Shown here piece by piece: positions 25,647-35,120 of a stretch of DNA of 64,000 nt; position 1 is the stretch's first letter, and each line of letters opens with the position of its first letter. The DNA comes from Rhizobium sp. Leaf262 (lineage in GTDB: Bacteria > Pseudomonadota > Alphaproteobacteria > Rhizobiales > Rhizobiaceae), in NCBI RefSeq assembly GCF_001422245.1, contig NZ_LMMM01000006.1, positions 1-64,000 of the forward strand. Reading direction: 5' to 3'. The notes below the pieces were generated by a model, which saw nothing but the letters and a program-made list of their open reading frames with translations, did no database searches and was not told the origin of the DNA. The position numbers and the translations under genes were made by a program.

Positions 25647-27311
25647 TCAACGTTTGGAGAACGCGCGCACCAGCTCCGGGTCGCGCTCCAACCCATCCAA
25701 CCATCCGGTGTCAAGTTTGGGAACGGATGAAAACAGAAGTTTCGAATAGGGGTGAGCATTGGCGTTGCCAATGGCCGAGGGCGGCATCTGCTCGACCTTT
25801 TCGCCTGCATACATGACGGCGATCTCATCGCAAATTGCCTGAACCACAGACAAATCATGGCTGATGAAGATGTAGGAAAGTTTCAACTCTCGCTGCAATT
25901 CCTTCAGCAGATCGATGATGGCAGCGGCCACGACCGTATCGAGTGCAGATGTTATCTCATCGCAGAGAATGATTTTTGGATCGGCCGCAAGCGCGCGGGC
26001 CAGATTGACGCGTTGCTTCTGCCCGCCCGACAACTCTGCGGGACGTCGGAACTTCATCGCGCGAGGCAGTTGTACCATGTCGAGCAGTTGGTCGACCCGC
26101 GCTTCGCGTCCGCGCCGGTCCATGCCGTAATAGAAAGCAAGCGGACGCTCGAGAATATCGGATATAGACTTTGACGGGTTGAGCGCGGTGTCGGCAAACT
26201 GGAAAACGATCTGCAATTTGCGAAGTTCTTCGCGTTGTCGATCCCGTGCATTCGGGGCCAGTTCGCGGCCATCAAAAATCACGTGGCCTGAAACCGGCGG
26301 CAGGATGCCTGCGATGGCGCGGGCAAGGGTAGACTTTCCGCAACCGGACTCGCCGATTATTCCGAGATTACGGCCTTCTTCCAGGGATATATCGACCGAT
26401 TTCAGGGCGACAGCCAGTAGCAGTCCGTTTGGTTGGATGGGGCCGTAACCTGCGACGATACCTTTGGCCTCCAGCAAGGGCGTTTGGGCCGCTGCCGTAT
26501 CTGCATCGACGGCACTGGCGTGAATGCGGGGTTTGAAGGCTGCGAGTAGTTCTTGTGTGTAGGGGTGCTTCGGCTGGTTGAGAATTTGGTTCGTGGTGCC
26601 GATTTCCTGGACTTCGCCACCTTTCAAAACAACGATACGGTCTGCGATTTGAGCGACGACCGCGAGATCATGCGAGACGTAAACGCCAGCCAGATTGCCT
26701 TCCTTCATGACGGACTTGAAGGCGCGCAGCACTTCGATCTGAGTTGTGACGTCAAGTGCGGTCGTCGGCTCATCGAAAATCACCAGCCGCGGATTGCCGA
26801 TCAGCGCCATAGCAGCCGAGAGCCGCTGCAATTGCCCGCCGGAGACCTGGTGCGGATAACGCTCGCCAATCGTTTCGGCATTGGGCAAGGCCAGCGCACG
26901 AAACAGCTCGACCGCCTTCTTTTTTGCCTCTGAATCGTTCATCAGTCCGTGAATGCGCACGACTTCGATGACCTGATCCATAATCCGCTGGGCTGGGTTG
27001 AAGGCGGCGGCGGCACTTTGCGGAACATAGGCGACATCGGTGCCACGCAGTTTCGACAAGGCTTTTTGCGATGTTGCTGCCATATCCGTTGCGCCTAGCC
27101 GGACAGAGCCACCGACGATTTTACAGCCCGGGCGCGTGTGCCCCATCATCGTCAGCGCGATCGTGGTCTTGCCGGAACCGCTCTCGCCGATGAGTGCTAC
27201 GATTTCGCCCTCGGCAATGTCGAAACTCACACCGCGAATGATTTCCACGATGCGGCCCGTATCGGTTTTGGCCTCGACCTTCAGGTCACGGACTTCAATG
27301 AGGTTGGCCAT
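25647..27311 (-). CDS. Peptide-type ABC transporter ATPase (DppD-DppF fusion)
   Basis: Double ATPase of 554 aa. Both halves are complete: Walker A GESGSGKTT and GESGCGKST, signatures VSGGQLQR and LSGGQKQR, Walker B VIFDEPTTALD and ILCDEITSALD. Each half ends in the oligopeptide-type C-terminal extension (NQPKHPYTQELLAAF; NAHPYSKLLFSSV). The ATG at 27311 shares its A with the stop of the upstream permease gene. It is the last gene of the operon, 12 bp from the convergent Lrp regulator stop. Confidence 0.93.
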   Translation of the reverse strand: MANLIEVRDLKVEAKTDTGRIVEIIRGVSFDIAEGEIVALIGESGSGKTTIALTMMGHTRPGCKIVGGSVRLGATDMAATSQKALSKLRGTDVAYVPQSAAAAFNPAQRIMDQVIEVVRIHGLMNDSEAKKKAVELFRALALPNAETIGERYPHQVSGGQLQRLSAAMALIGNPRLVIFDEPTTALDVTTQIEVLRAFKSVMKEGNLAGVYVSHDLAVVAQIADRIVVLKGGEVQEIGTTNQILNQPKHPYTQELLAAFKPRIHASAVDADTAAAQTPLLEAKGIVAGYGPIQPNGLLLAVALKSVDISLEEGRNLGIIGESGCGKSTLARAIAGILPPVSGHVIFDGRELAPNARDRQREELRKLQIVFQFADTALNPSKSISDILERPLAFYYGMDRRGREARVDQLLDMVQLPRAMKFRRPAELSGGQKQRVNLARALAADPKIILCDEITSALDTVVAAAIIDLLKELQRELKLSYIFISHDLSVVQAICDEIAVMYAGEKVEQMPPSAIGNANAHPYSKLLFSSVPKLDTGWLDGLERDPELVRAFSKR

Positions 27312-28153
27312 CACGCACTCCGGTCTCGAATTTTCTGCGGCAGATTGTCGATCAGCATGTTGACGCTGATGGTGAGGGTGGCGATGGCGACTGAGGGGAA
27401 CATCACCGCCGGTGAGCCGAAGGACAGGCCGCCAATGTTTTCCCGCACCAGCGCGCCCCAGTCCGCATTGGGCGGTTGCACGCCAAGGCCAAGGAACGAA
27501 AGACCCGACAGAAGCAGCACGATAAACACGAAGCGCAAACCGAAATCGGCCAACACCGGGCCCAATATGTTGGGCAGGATTTCAGCACGGATGATGTAAA
27601 ACACACCTTCGCCCCGCGCCCGCGCGACGGTGACGAAATCCATTGTGTTGATATTGACAGCAAGAGCGCGAGCGAAACGATAAGAGCCCGGCATGTAGAT
27701 GATCGCCATCGTCATGATGAGGATTGGGATGGATGGTCCGAGTGCCGCGACGATGACGAGACCGAACAGCTTGCTGGGAATGGAAATCAGCGCATCGAGG
27801 AAGCGCGATAGGCACTGGTCGAACCATCCACCCGCAACCGCCGCGCACATGCCGAGCGTCACACCGGCAAAGCAGGCGATGGCCACGGAAGCGAGCGAAA
27901 TTCCAACCGTGTAACGCGCGCCCATCAGGATACGCGAGAAGACATCCCGGCCGAGATAGTCCGTACCCATGATGAACTTTTCAGACATCGGGCCGAAATA
28001 ATCGAAATCAACGATATCACCGACTGGATAGGGAATGAGCAGTGGCGCGAAGATTGCAATCAGCGCCCAGAGAAGAATAACCGTCAGTGCTGCGATGCCG
28101 ATGGCATTGAAACGATAACCGAAGCGTCTGGGAGAAAGAGCGATACGGGCCAT
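27311..28153 (-). CDS. Peptide-type ABC transporter permease (DppC-like)
   Basis: Permease of 280 aa of the OppC/DppC type. The N-terminal membrane segment is followed by the periplasmic stretch MGTDYLGRDVFSRILMGARYTV and the C-terminal loop LSFLGLGVQPPNADWGALVREN, both diagnostic. I choose the ATG at 28153, two bases after the stop of the upstream permease gene. A longer frame into that gene lacks a sensible start. Confidence 0.92.
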   Translation of the reverse strand: MARIALSPRRFGYRFNAIGIAALTVILLWALIAIFAPLLIPYPVGDIVDFDYFGPMSEKFIMGTDYLGRDVFSRILMGARYTVGISLASVAIACFAGVTLGMCAAVAGGWFDQCLSRFLDALISIPSKLFGLVIVAALGPSIPILIMTMAIIYMPGSYRFARALAVNINTMDFVTVARARGEGVFYIIRAEILPNILGPVLADFGLRFVFIVLLLSGLSFLGLGVQPPNADWGALVRENIGGLSFGSPAVMFPSVAIATLTISVNMLIDNLPQKIRDRSA

Positions 28154-28155
28154 GA

Positions 28156-29106
28156 TCAACGAAGCCTCGGATTGGCGACGATGGCAATGATATCGGCAAT
28201 GGTGATCAATACGAGATAACCGACGCAGAAAACCATCGAGCATGTCTGGATGAGGGGCAGGTCGCGGGTAGAAACGGCGTCCACCATCAATTTGGCAATG
28301 CCGGGATAGTTGAAGATGGTCTCGACAATGATGACGCCGCCGAGCAGGTAGGACACAGAGAGCGCGACAGCATTGACTATAGGGCCAAGTGCGTTGGGCA
28401 ATGCGTGCCGCAGCACCATGCGCGAACGCGAAGCGCCTTTCAGCAGTGCCATTTCCACATAGGGCGTATCGAGCGTTTCAATCACGGCGGCGCGTGTCAT
28501 GCGGATCATCTGCGCTGAGATGACAAAGCTCAAAGTGATCACCGGCATCGCAAAGACCCTTAGCAACTCTCCAAGGGAATGGACCTCGTTGGCAAAGGCA
28601 AGGGCGGGTAGCCACTTCAGGTAGACCGCAAAGATCAGCACGGCAGAGGTGGCGACCATGAATTCGGGCACCGAAATCACGGCGATGGTGACGGTCGTTA
28701 CGATGCGGTCATAGACGGTACCGCGCATGATAGCGGCGGTGATGCCCAGCGTCAGCGCAATGGGGATGGAAAACAGCGCGGTGACGGTGGCCAGTTTCAA
28801 GGTGTTTGCCAGACGCCCACCGATGAGATCGGCAATGGCCATGTTGTTCGCATAGGACTTGCCGAGATCACCCATGGCAAGACCGCCCAGCCAGCGCAGG
28901 AACCGCAGGATAGCAGGGTCATCCAGATGCATGGCCGTGCGAAGACCAGCGACAGCCTCGGGCGTTGCGGATTGCCCCAGCAATATCTGCGCGACATCGC
29001 CAGGCAACATCTCGGTTGCGAAAAACACCGTAAAGGAGACGATCAACAATGTGATAATTGCGATGAAAAGCCGATTCACCACAAGTGCAAGGACATGTTT
29101 GTTCAT
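28156..29106 (-). CDS. Peptide-type ABC transporter permease (DppB-like)
   Basis: Permease of 316 aa of the OppB/DppB type, with an N-terminal membrane segment (residues about 8-30), the LPGDVAQILLGQSATPEAVAGLR motif, an EAA loop (YVEMALLKGASRSRMVLRHALPNALGPI) and a GGVIIVETIFNYPGIAKLMVDAV segment. AGAGGG precedes the ATG at 29106. It is 129 bp downstream of the binding-protein gene, and that gap holds an interrupted stem-loop. Confidence 0.92.
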   Translation of the reverse strand: MNKHVLALVVNRLFIAIITLLIVSFTVFFATEMLPGDVAQILLGQSATPEAVAGLRTAMHLDDPAILRFLRWLGGLAMGDLGKSYANNMAIADLIGGRLANTLKLATVTALFSIPIALTLGITAAIMRGTVYDRIVTTVTIAVISVPEFMVATSAVLIFAVYLKWLPALAFANEVHSLGELLRVFAMPVITLSFVISAQMIRMTRAAVIETLDTPYVEMALLKGASRSRMVLRHALPNALGPIVNAVALSVSYLLGGVIIVETIFNYPGIAKLMVDAVSTRDLPLIQTCSMVFCVGYLVLITIADIIAIVANPRLR

Positions 29107-29134
29107 GCGCCCTCTCTTTCGGACAGGATCACTG

Positions 29135-29187
29135 CTCCCACACATCGCATTGTCCAGCCAAAGGCCGTGGATAGCAATGCGTGGGAG
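29135..29187 (-). other. Interrupted intercistronic stem-loop
   Basis: CTCCCAC (29135-29141) plus GCATTG (29147-29152) pair with CAATGC (29175-29180) plus GTGGGAG (29181-29187), 13 pairs with a five-base bulge on one side. It lies between the binding-protein gene and dppB-like gene, the same place as in the other ABC operons of this window. Confidence 0.45.
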
Positions 29188-29235
29188 AAACGGGACATCT
29201 GCCCACCGCACTCTGCGGCAGGCAACGCGCCCGGA

Positions 29236-30849
29236 TCAGGCCTCCAGCCAGACATGTTCCGCAAAGGCATAACCCATCATGCCGCCAAGCGGGCTGGGTT
29301 TGAGGCCTTTAAGCTTGGACGATATGCCGTCGACATTGGAAATATAGACCGGGATGATCGTGCCTGCTTCTTCCGCGATCATCACCTGCATGTCGTTGTA
29401 GATCGCCTTGCGCTTTTCGATGTCGAGCAAGCCGCGCGCTTCGACCAGCATCTTGTCGAACTTCTCCGACTTGTACTGGCTTTCGTTCCATGGCGCGTTG
29501 GAGGCGTAGAGGAGGGAGAAAAGAATATCCGGTGTGGGGCGCGGGTTGATATTGCCAAAATGCATGGGCGCTTTCAGCCAGTAATTCGACCAGTAGCCAT
29601 CAGAAGGAACGCGCTGGACATCGAATTTCATGCCAAGCTGTGCACCTGCCGCCTGAACCACCATGGCCATGTCGATGGAGGATGCTGCGGCCTCCGAAGC
29701 GACGATCGGAATTGACTGACCCATAAGGCCGGACTTCTCGAAATGGAACTTAGCCTTGTCAGGATCGAAGGCTTTCGGCTTCAAATCCTTGTTGTGATAC
29801 ATATTGGCGGGCGAAACCGGCTGGTCGTTGCCGATCTCGGCCAAGCCACGCAGCACGGACTTCTGGATCTGTTCGCGGTTGACCAGATATTTCATGCCCT
29901 GCACGAAATCGGCCTTGTTGCCTGGTGCCATATCGAGACGCATGTTCAGATTGGTGTAGTTGCCGGACGTCGTCTTGGAAATGACGACGTTCGACTGACC
30001 TTCCATCAGACGAATGGCACGGGGGTTGACGGCTGCCGCGAGCTGGATGTCGCCTGACAGAAGGGCGTTGACGCGAGCCGTGTCATCAGAGATCGCGAAG
30101 AACTCGAAGGAATCGAGATATGGTCCCTCGGATTTCCAGTAGTTTTTGTTCTTCGTGGCTACGGAGCGGACGCCGGGTTCGAACACTTCGCAGACGAACG
30201 CGCCGGTGCCGTTGGCCTTCGCGAAATCCGTGGTGCCGTCGGCTACGATCATGAAGTGATGCAGCGCAAGGATCGTTGGCAAATCGGCGTTGGGATTTTC
30301 AAGCGTGATTTCGACGGTCAGATCATCGACGGCCTTGAAGCCGGTCATCTGCTTGGCAATGGAGTTGACCTTGGAGCCGACGGCAGGGTCAAGGTGGCGC
30401 TTGAGAGAATAGACGACGTCTGCCGAGGTCAGCGACTTACCGTTGTGGAAGGACACGCCCTTGCGCAGTTTGACGGTCCAGACCTTGGCGTCCTTGCTGT
30501 CGATGCTTTCGGCCAGTTCCATCTGCGTCATACCGGCCTGATCGATAGTCGACAGGCGGTTGTAGAAGGCGCAGCAGCGAACGTAGTCGGTGGAAAGCGA
30601 TGCCTTGGCCGGATCGAGCGTGTCTGCGGTTGACGACGACCAGCCAGCCGCCTTCAGCGCGCCGCCGGAAACAGGAGCAGCAGCCAAGGCCTGTCCCGCG
30701 CGTCCGAGAATGGCGGAGCCAGCGGTCATGGCAACGCCACCCGCCATCAGCATCTTGAGAAGATCGCGACGGCTCGCGCCACGGCGAATGGCATTTTCAA
30801 CCATCGCATCGTCAGCGGAAGTCCAGTTGATGAGTGTTTTATCGGTCAT
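29236..30849 (-). CDS. Peptide-type ABC transporter substrate-binding protein
   Basis: SBP family 5 protein of 537 aa. It starts with a long N-terminal region and a twin-arginine motif (ASRRDLLKMLMAGGVAM at residues about 25-41), so it is probably exported folded by the Tat pathway. The family core includes VRCCAFYNRLSTID, the KLRKGVSFHNGKSLTSADVVYSL segment and late DILFSLLYASNAPWNESQYKS. The ATG at 30849 has GGGGA seven bases ahead; the ATG two codons before it is too close. Binds a peptide, opine-like or other amine compound. Confidence 0.9.
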   Translation of the reverse strand: MTDKTLINWTSADDAMVENAIRRGASRRDLLKMLMAGGVAMTAGSAILGRAGQALAAAPVSGGALKAAGWSSSTADTLDPAKASLSTDYVRCCAFYNRLSTIDQAGMTQMELAESIDSKDAKVWTVKLRKGVSFHNGKSLTSADVVYSLKRHLDPAVGSKVNSIAKQMTGFKAVDDLTVEITLENPNADLPTILALHHFMIVADGTTDFAKANGTGAFVCEVFEPGVRSVATKNKNYWKSEGPYLDSFEFFAISDDTARVNALLSGDIQLAAAVNPRAIRLMEGQSNVVISKTTSGNYTNLNMRLDMAPGNKADFVQGMKYLVNREQIQKSVLRGLAEIGNDQPVSPANMYHNKDLKPKAFDPDKAKFHFEKSGLMGQSIPIVASEAAASSIDMAMVVQAAGAQLGMKFDVQRVPSDGYWSNYWLKAPMHFGNINPRPTPDILFSLLYASNAPWNESQYKSEKFDKMLVEARGLLDIEKRKAIYNDMQVMIAEEAGTIIPVYISNVDGISSKLKGLKPSPLGGMMGYAFAEHVWLEA

Positions 30850-30923
30850 GTTCATTCCCCTTTTGTTAAATTCATGCGGGTCGAACGGCTTATGCGCGCC
30901 GCTTTTACCCATGGAGGGCAGTG

Positions 30924-31646
30924 TCAGGCGTTGGCTTTCTCCTCGACGGCATCGGCGAGTGCTGCCATGGAGGTGAAATGGAAATCCGGTTTGGTAAAGT
31001 TTTCCGGCTCGATGGTTCCGCCGTAGCCCTTCTGCGCGTGGCGTCTTTCGATCCAGCAATTCGTCATGCCCAGCTTTCGGGAAATCCCGATGTCGTGGTA
31101 CTGGCTCTGGGCAACGTGCAGAATATCGTCCTTGCTGTGGCCTTCGGATTGAACGAACTCAAAGACATAGTCGAAAAAGGCAGGGTCGGGCTTTTCCGTG
31201 CCGGTGTCGTCAGCCGTGAAGCCCTGGTAGAACGGATTTCCGAGCTCTTCAGAAAAACATTCGAAAGCCCAGCGCTGGGCATTCGTCATGGCAATCAGCT
31301 TGTAGCGCTTGGCAAGTCGCGCGAGTGCGTGAGCGCTATCGGGAAAAGCCTTCCAGCTTTTTGCGGAATCGCGAAGCCGTTCACCCAGAGCGCGCTCGGC
31401 AGGCAGACCAAGGTCGGGCGCGATCACCAGGTAAACCCGAACGAGATCAACCGGGAACAGGCCGACATCCGGTAGGTACCGGGCTTTGCGGTAGAGCGTC
31501 AGAGCAGTCTCGGTATCAACAGTGACGCCGTGTTCTTCACCAATCTGCTTCAGGCATGTCGTTAGGCCGCTTTCAAAATCGATCAGCGTTCCGACCACGT
31601 CGAAGCTCAGATATTTGAAGTCTGCTAAACTCTTCGGCAATGTCAT
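30924..31646 (-). CDS. HAD-superfamily hydrolase (haloacid dehalogenase type II-like), first copy
   Basis: Cytoplasmic HAD hydrolase of 240 aa. Motif I is FDVVGTLIDFE with the nucleophilic Asp, motif II is MTNAQ, and motif III/IV follow at KPDPAFFDYVFE and HVAQSQYHDIGISRKLGM. This pattern matches the type II haloacid dehalogenase-like group, many of which are phosphatases. AGGAG lies before the ATG. It is 74 bp upstream of the peptide-type binding-protein gene, so it probably heads that operon. Substrate unknown. Confidence 0.84.
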   Translation of the reverse strand: MTLPKSLADFKYLSFDVVGTLIDFESGLTTCLKQIGEEHGVTVDTETALTLYRKARYLPDVGLFPVDLVRVYLVIAPDLGLPAERALGERLRDSAKSWKAFPDSAHALARLAKRYKLIAMTNAQRWAFECFSEELGNPFYQGFTADDTGTEKPDPAFFDYVFEFVQSEGHSKDDILHVAQSQYHDIGISRKLGMTNCWIERRHAQKGYGGTIEPENFTKPDFHFTSMAALADAVEEKANA

Positions 31647-31691
31647 GCTCCTGTTTTGCAAGCGGATCGCGGATGGGTCTTGATATCGTCG

Positions 31692-31706
31692 CAGAATTCT
31701 ATGCTG
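31692..31706. promoter_or_regulatory. Lrp-type site upstream of the HAD-peptide transporter operon
   Basis: CAGAATTCTATGCTG fits the 15-bp Lrp consensus at 13 of 15 positions and lies 46 bp before the HAD start at 31646. A second symmetric A/T-rich element follows in the same interval (ATATTC/GAATAT at about 31838-31850). This suggests that the operon answers to the same regulator as the FAD oxidase at 23605-24930. Confidence 0.4.
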
Positions 31707-31882
31707 TCAGTTTGGATCCGTAATCGCTCTGTTCCCGGCTTGGGCGGTGGCTTTTTGCGCTATTCCCGCCTTCTTTCCGTTTATCATCGCAACAATTGAT
31801 CGCGGGATTCGCTGAAAGACCGGACCCCTGCGGCACAATATTCTGAATATGCCGTCAAAGCGGTATTTCCAGCGCAGCCCCA

Positions 31883-33256
31883 TCAAGCCATGGCGGCGCG
31901 CACATCCGGGTCTTCCAGCGTCTGATCCAGCGTCATGCGCGTACGCTCTATGATGGCGTCGATCTCGCTTTCTGTGCAGCACAGTGGCGGCGCGTAGCCA
32001 AGAACACCGTTTCCGAAGGCGCGAATGACGAGGCCATTGTCCCAGGCGCGGTCGAAAATGCGGCGCGATGGGTCGGCAGCAGCGGGCAAAGGCGTCTTCT
32101 TCTGCTTGTCCGTCACCAGCTCGATGGCCGCCAGCATGCCGCGACCGCGCACATCGCCGACCAATGGATGGTCCGCAAGGCTATGAAGTCCGGCCATCAA
32201 CCGCGCACCCGCCTTGACGCCGTTTTCAAATAGCCCGTTTTCATACAGTCTGAGCACCTCCAACCCCACAGCAGCACTGACGGGATGGGCCGAATAGGTG
32301 TAGCCGTGGCCGATAGCAGCAGCACCGGCACCATCGGCAATGACATTATACACCCTGTCGGACATGAACACAGCACCCATCGGCACGTAACCGGAGGTCA
32401 GGCCTTTGGCCGTGGTCATGAAATCCGGTATCACATCATCTTCCGAACAGGCAAACAGCGGGCCGGTTCGGCCAAAGCCGGTGATGACCTCATCGGCAAC
32501 CAACAGCACATCATACTCTTTGCAGACCTCGTGCATGGCCTTCAGCCAGCCCTGCGGTGGCACCAGCACGCCGCCCGAGCCTTGAATCGGCTCGACATAG
32601 AATGCGGCGACACGCTCAGCCCCAATCTCTTCGATCTTTGCCCGTAACGCTGCAATGGAAGAGGCGATAATGGCCTGCGGGTCAGTGCCGACGGGGTTGC
32701 GATAGGCATAGTGCGACGGAATTTTGTGCTGCCAATCGAACGGCAGGCCAAAGCCCGCATGAAATATCGGAAGCGCCGTCAGGCCAGCACCGACCGTGCT
32801 GGAACCGTGATAGCCCTGCTCCAGCGAGATGAACTGGTCCTTCTGCGGTGTTCCGAGAGAGTGGTAGTAATAGCGGATGAAGCGCACGGTGCTATCGACG
32901 GCATCAGAACCGCCCAGCGTGAAATAGATGTGGTTGAGATCGCCCGGCGAACGATCGGCCAGTTCCGATGCCAGACGGATCGCGGCTTCCGAACCGAGGC
33001 TGAAATAGCCCGTCGCATAGGGCAGCTCGCGCATCTGTTTTGCGGCGGCTTCAACGATGCTTTCATGGCCGTAGCCAGCATTCACGCACCACAGACCGGC
33101 GAAGCCGTCGATCATCTGATGGCCGCTCATGTCGGTCACGGTGGCCCCTTTGGCGGATTTCAGCACCCGGACGCCGAGCTTTTCATGGCCTCTGTAGGAG
33201 GCAACGGGGTGGACCAGATGGGCGCGGTCGAGTTCGATAAGGGAATTGCTGAGCAT
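31883..33256 (-). CDS. Class III aminotransferase (omega-aminotransferase type)
   Basis: PLP-dependent enzyme of 457 aa, fold type I class III. Conserved parts are YTLGGSDAV-like SDAVDSTVRFIRYY, the SLEQGYHGSSTVGAGLT loop, the Walker-like LLVADEVITGFGRTG with the PLP-ring Asp, and the catalytic Lys in TTAKGLTSGYVPMG. The pattern is that of omega-amino acid or diamine:pyruvate aminotransferases. It probably transfers the amino group of an amine or beta/gamma-amino acid, giving an aldehyde for the dehydrogenases encoded nearby. It is 14 bp after a GNAT gene in the same direction. Confidence 0.88.
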   Translation of the reverse strand: MLSNSLIELDRAHLVHPVASYRGHEKLGVRVLKSAKGATVTDMSGHQMIDGFAGLWCVNAGYGHESIVEAAAKQMRELPYATGYFSLGSEAAIRLASELADRSPGDLNHIYFTLGGSDAVDSTVRFIRYYYHSLGTPQKDQFISLEQGYHGSSTVGAGLTALPIFHAGFGLPFDWQHKIPSHYAYRNPVGTDPQAIIASSIAALRAKIEEIGAERVAAFYVEPIQGSGGVLVPPQGWLKAMHEVCKEYDVLLVADEVITGFGRTGPLFACSEDDVIPDFMTTAKGLTSGYVPMGAVFMSDRVYNVIADGAGAAAIGHGYTYSAHPVSAAVGLEVLRLYENGLFENGVKAGARLMAGLHSLADHPLVGDVRGRGMLAAIELVTDKQKKTPLPAAADPSRRIFDRAWDNGLVIRAFGNGVLGYAPPLCCTESEIDAIIERTRMTLDQTLEDPDVRAAMA

Positions 33257-33270
33257 AACGATCTCCGTGA

Positions 33271-34104
33271 TCAACCGAGGGCCTGACTGGCCAATGCAAA
33301 TGTTTGAAACTTGGTGTTTTCGCGCGGCTTAGCATCCCGCACCATGGCAATACCGCCGCCGACATGGGACAGACCAAGGCCCGTCAACCACGGCGCAAGG
33401 CCGGTTTGTTCGCTTGTATCGACACGGAGAAAACGCCCGTCCTTTCCGGCAAACAGAAAGGAAAGCAGCATTTTCGCATCGTCAGCATTTTCTGCCACGA
33501 CAGGCCCGGCGACCTCACCCCGCCCGAAGTGGCGAATAGCACCGAAGCCGAAAATTCGGCCATCACGACGAATGACGGCAAGACGGCCATGTTCGGCAAG
33601 GTAGCCAAGCAGATTGCGGCGATCCATGCCGCAGGCCGCGCGATCAAGGCTCAGGCATTCCGTCATATCCTGCGTGCCAGCCCACTCCACACCTTCACCT
33701 GGCTGAATGGAGGAGACCTGTCCCTGATGCTGGACGATGCGGTGGGTCTCGCGAAAACCAAGCTTTTCATAGAGCGGCAATCCGTCCTGCGTGGCAACTA
33801 GCCTGCATTCGCGCCCACTTGCTGCGTTCAGCGCAAAATCCATCAGGCGCTTGCCGATGCCAAGCCCACGCATGGTTTCATCGACAATGACCATGTTGAT
33901 GGTCGCGACATCATCGCCATAGAGCGTGGCCATGGCTGTTCCGAGAACACGGCCCTGGTGCACGGCAGCGACGCCTTTGCTGAGCGCAAGACCCATGGCC
34001 CAGTCTTCGATCCGGTGCGGCCATTGCGCTTGTTGCGAGAGCGCCAGTGCACCCTCCAGATGGTCGGGCGTGAATTCAACGAGATCGATCTGGTTCGCCA
34101 GCAT
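33271..34104 (-). CDS. Double GNAT-domain acetyltransferase-like protein, first copy
   Basis: Protein of 277 aa with an N-terminal GNAT fold (MVIVDETMRGLGIGKRLMDFAL with the acetyl-CoA loop RGLGIGKR, then YEKLGF) and a C-terminal second GNAT-like half. The C-terminus FALASQALG is nearly shared with the second copy at 43147-44073, so the two are paralogs. I choose the ATG at 34104, preceded by GAGGGAA; the frame is open about 190 bp further. It precedes the aminotransferase gene by 14 bp and probably acts on the same amine compound. Confidence 0.83.
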   Translation of the reverse strand: MLANQIDLVEFTPDHLEGALALSQQAQWPHRIEDWAMGLALSKGVAAVHQGRVLGTAMATLYGDDVATINMVIVDETMRGLGIGKRLMDFALNAASGRECRLVATQDGLPLYEKLGFRETHRIVQHQGQVSSIQPGEGVEWAGTQDMTECLSLDRAACGMDRRNLLGYLAEHGRLAVIRRDGRIFGFGAIRHFGRGEVAGPVVAENADDAKMLLSFLFAGKDGRFLRVDTSEQTGLAPWLTGLGLSHVGGGIAMVRDAKPRENTKFQTFALASQALG

Positions 34105-34216
34105 GGCGTATTCCCTCGCGGCATGTTTGCTTTCTTCATTGATAGCCTTTGGTGCAAAGAAGATCGTCCTGACCTCAGCGTCGGTTCGATCAGTTTGCGC
34201 TGTCTGTGGCGGGGGC

Positions 34217-34236
34217 TGCCGCATCTTATGCTGCGG
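34217..34236. promoter_or_regulatory. 20-bp dyad box, copy 2
   Basis: TGCCGCATCTTATGCTGCGG differs from the box at 25109-25128 at one base. It lies between the divergent GNAT-aminotransferase unit (start 34104) and the HAD-FAD oxidase unit (start 34425). Conservation of 19 of 20 bases in two noncoding positions 9 kb apart indicates a common regulator, most simply the Lrp-type protein encoded at 25158. Confidence 0.62.
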
Positions 34237-34424
34237 CGATGGCGGATGGTCCCGAGGATCGCCCTGGCAAGACGGGTTGGCGCAACTCTCTGCCAAAGCG
34301 CCGCATCTTTACGCAACAATCTGCTTCGCTTCAGGGTGATTGCGGTGACCGCAGCCGAATTCCGGCAACTATTATGATGTCATAAACAGCGCAGCCCTAA
34401 GGCCAATCCAGAGGACAGAACGAC

Positions 34425-35093
34425 ATGACCCAGTTTCGCCCAAAGTACATCACCTTCGATTGCTACGGTACGCTGACCAACTTCCAGATGGCGGAAGCGG
34501 CACAGGCGCTTTATGGCGACCGGCTGGATGCACAGCAGATGGCGCAGTTCATCAAGAACTTTGCGGCCTACCGGCTGGATGAAATTCTGGGAGACTGGAA
34601 GCCCTATAATGAAGTCGTTCACAACGCCGTGGAGCGCGCCTGCCGCAAGAATGGTGTGACGTTCAAGGATGAAGATGGCCGCTTCGTTTACGAGCAGGTG
34701 CCGAGCTGGGGTCCGCATGCGGATGTGCCTGCCGGTCTGTCCAAGGTCGCCAAGGAAATTCCGCTGGTCATTCTCTCCAACGCCATGAACGAGCAGATCA
34801 TGCACAATGTGGAAAAGCTGGGCGCACCTTTCCATGCGGTTTACACAGCGCAGCAGGCCAATGCCTATAAGCCGCGCTTCAAGGCGTTCGAATATATGTT
34901 CGACATGCTGGGCTGCAACCCGGAAGACATTCTCCACGTCTCCTCATCGTTCCGCTACGATCTGATGTCTGCGCATGATCTGGGCATCAAGAACAAGGTC
35001 TGGGTTAACAGAGGCCATGAACCGGCCAATCCCTATTACGGCTATACGGAAATCAAGGATATCTCCGGTCTCGCTGGCGTCGTCGGGCTTTAA
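34425..35093 (+). CDS. HAD-superfamily hydrolase (haloacid dehalogenase type II), second copy
   Basis: HAD hydrolase of 222 aa: motif I ITFDCYGTLTNF with nucleophilic Asp, motif II ILSNAMNEQIM, Lys in AYKPRFKAFEYMFD, and a VSSSFRYDLMSAHDLGIKNKVWVNRG region. This resembles L-2-haloacid dehalogenases more than the first copy does. AGAGGA precedes the ATG. The second FAD oxidase gene follows 27 bp later in the same direction. The role may be removal of phosphate or halide from a pathway intermediate. Confidence 0.86.
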   Translation: MTQFRPKYITFDCYGTLTNFQMAEAAQALYGDRLDAQQMAQFIKNFAAYRLDEILGDWKPYNEVVHNAVERACRKNGVTFKDEDGRFVYEQVPSWGPHADVPAGLSKVAKEIPLVILSNAMNEQIMHNVEKLGAPFHAVYTAQQANAYKPRFKAFEYMFDMLGCNPEDILHVSSSFRYDLMSAHDLGIKNKVWVNRGHEPANPYYGYTEIKDISGLAGVVGL

Positions 35094-35120
35094 CGCAGTA
35101 AACAAAGGGGAATGAGGACG

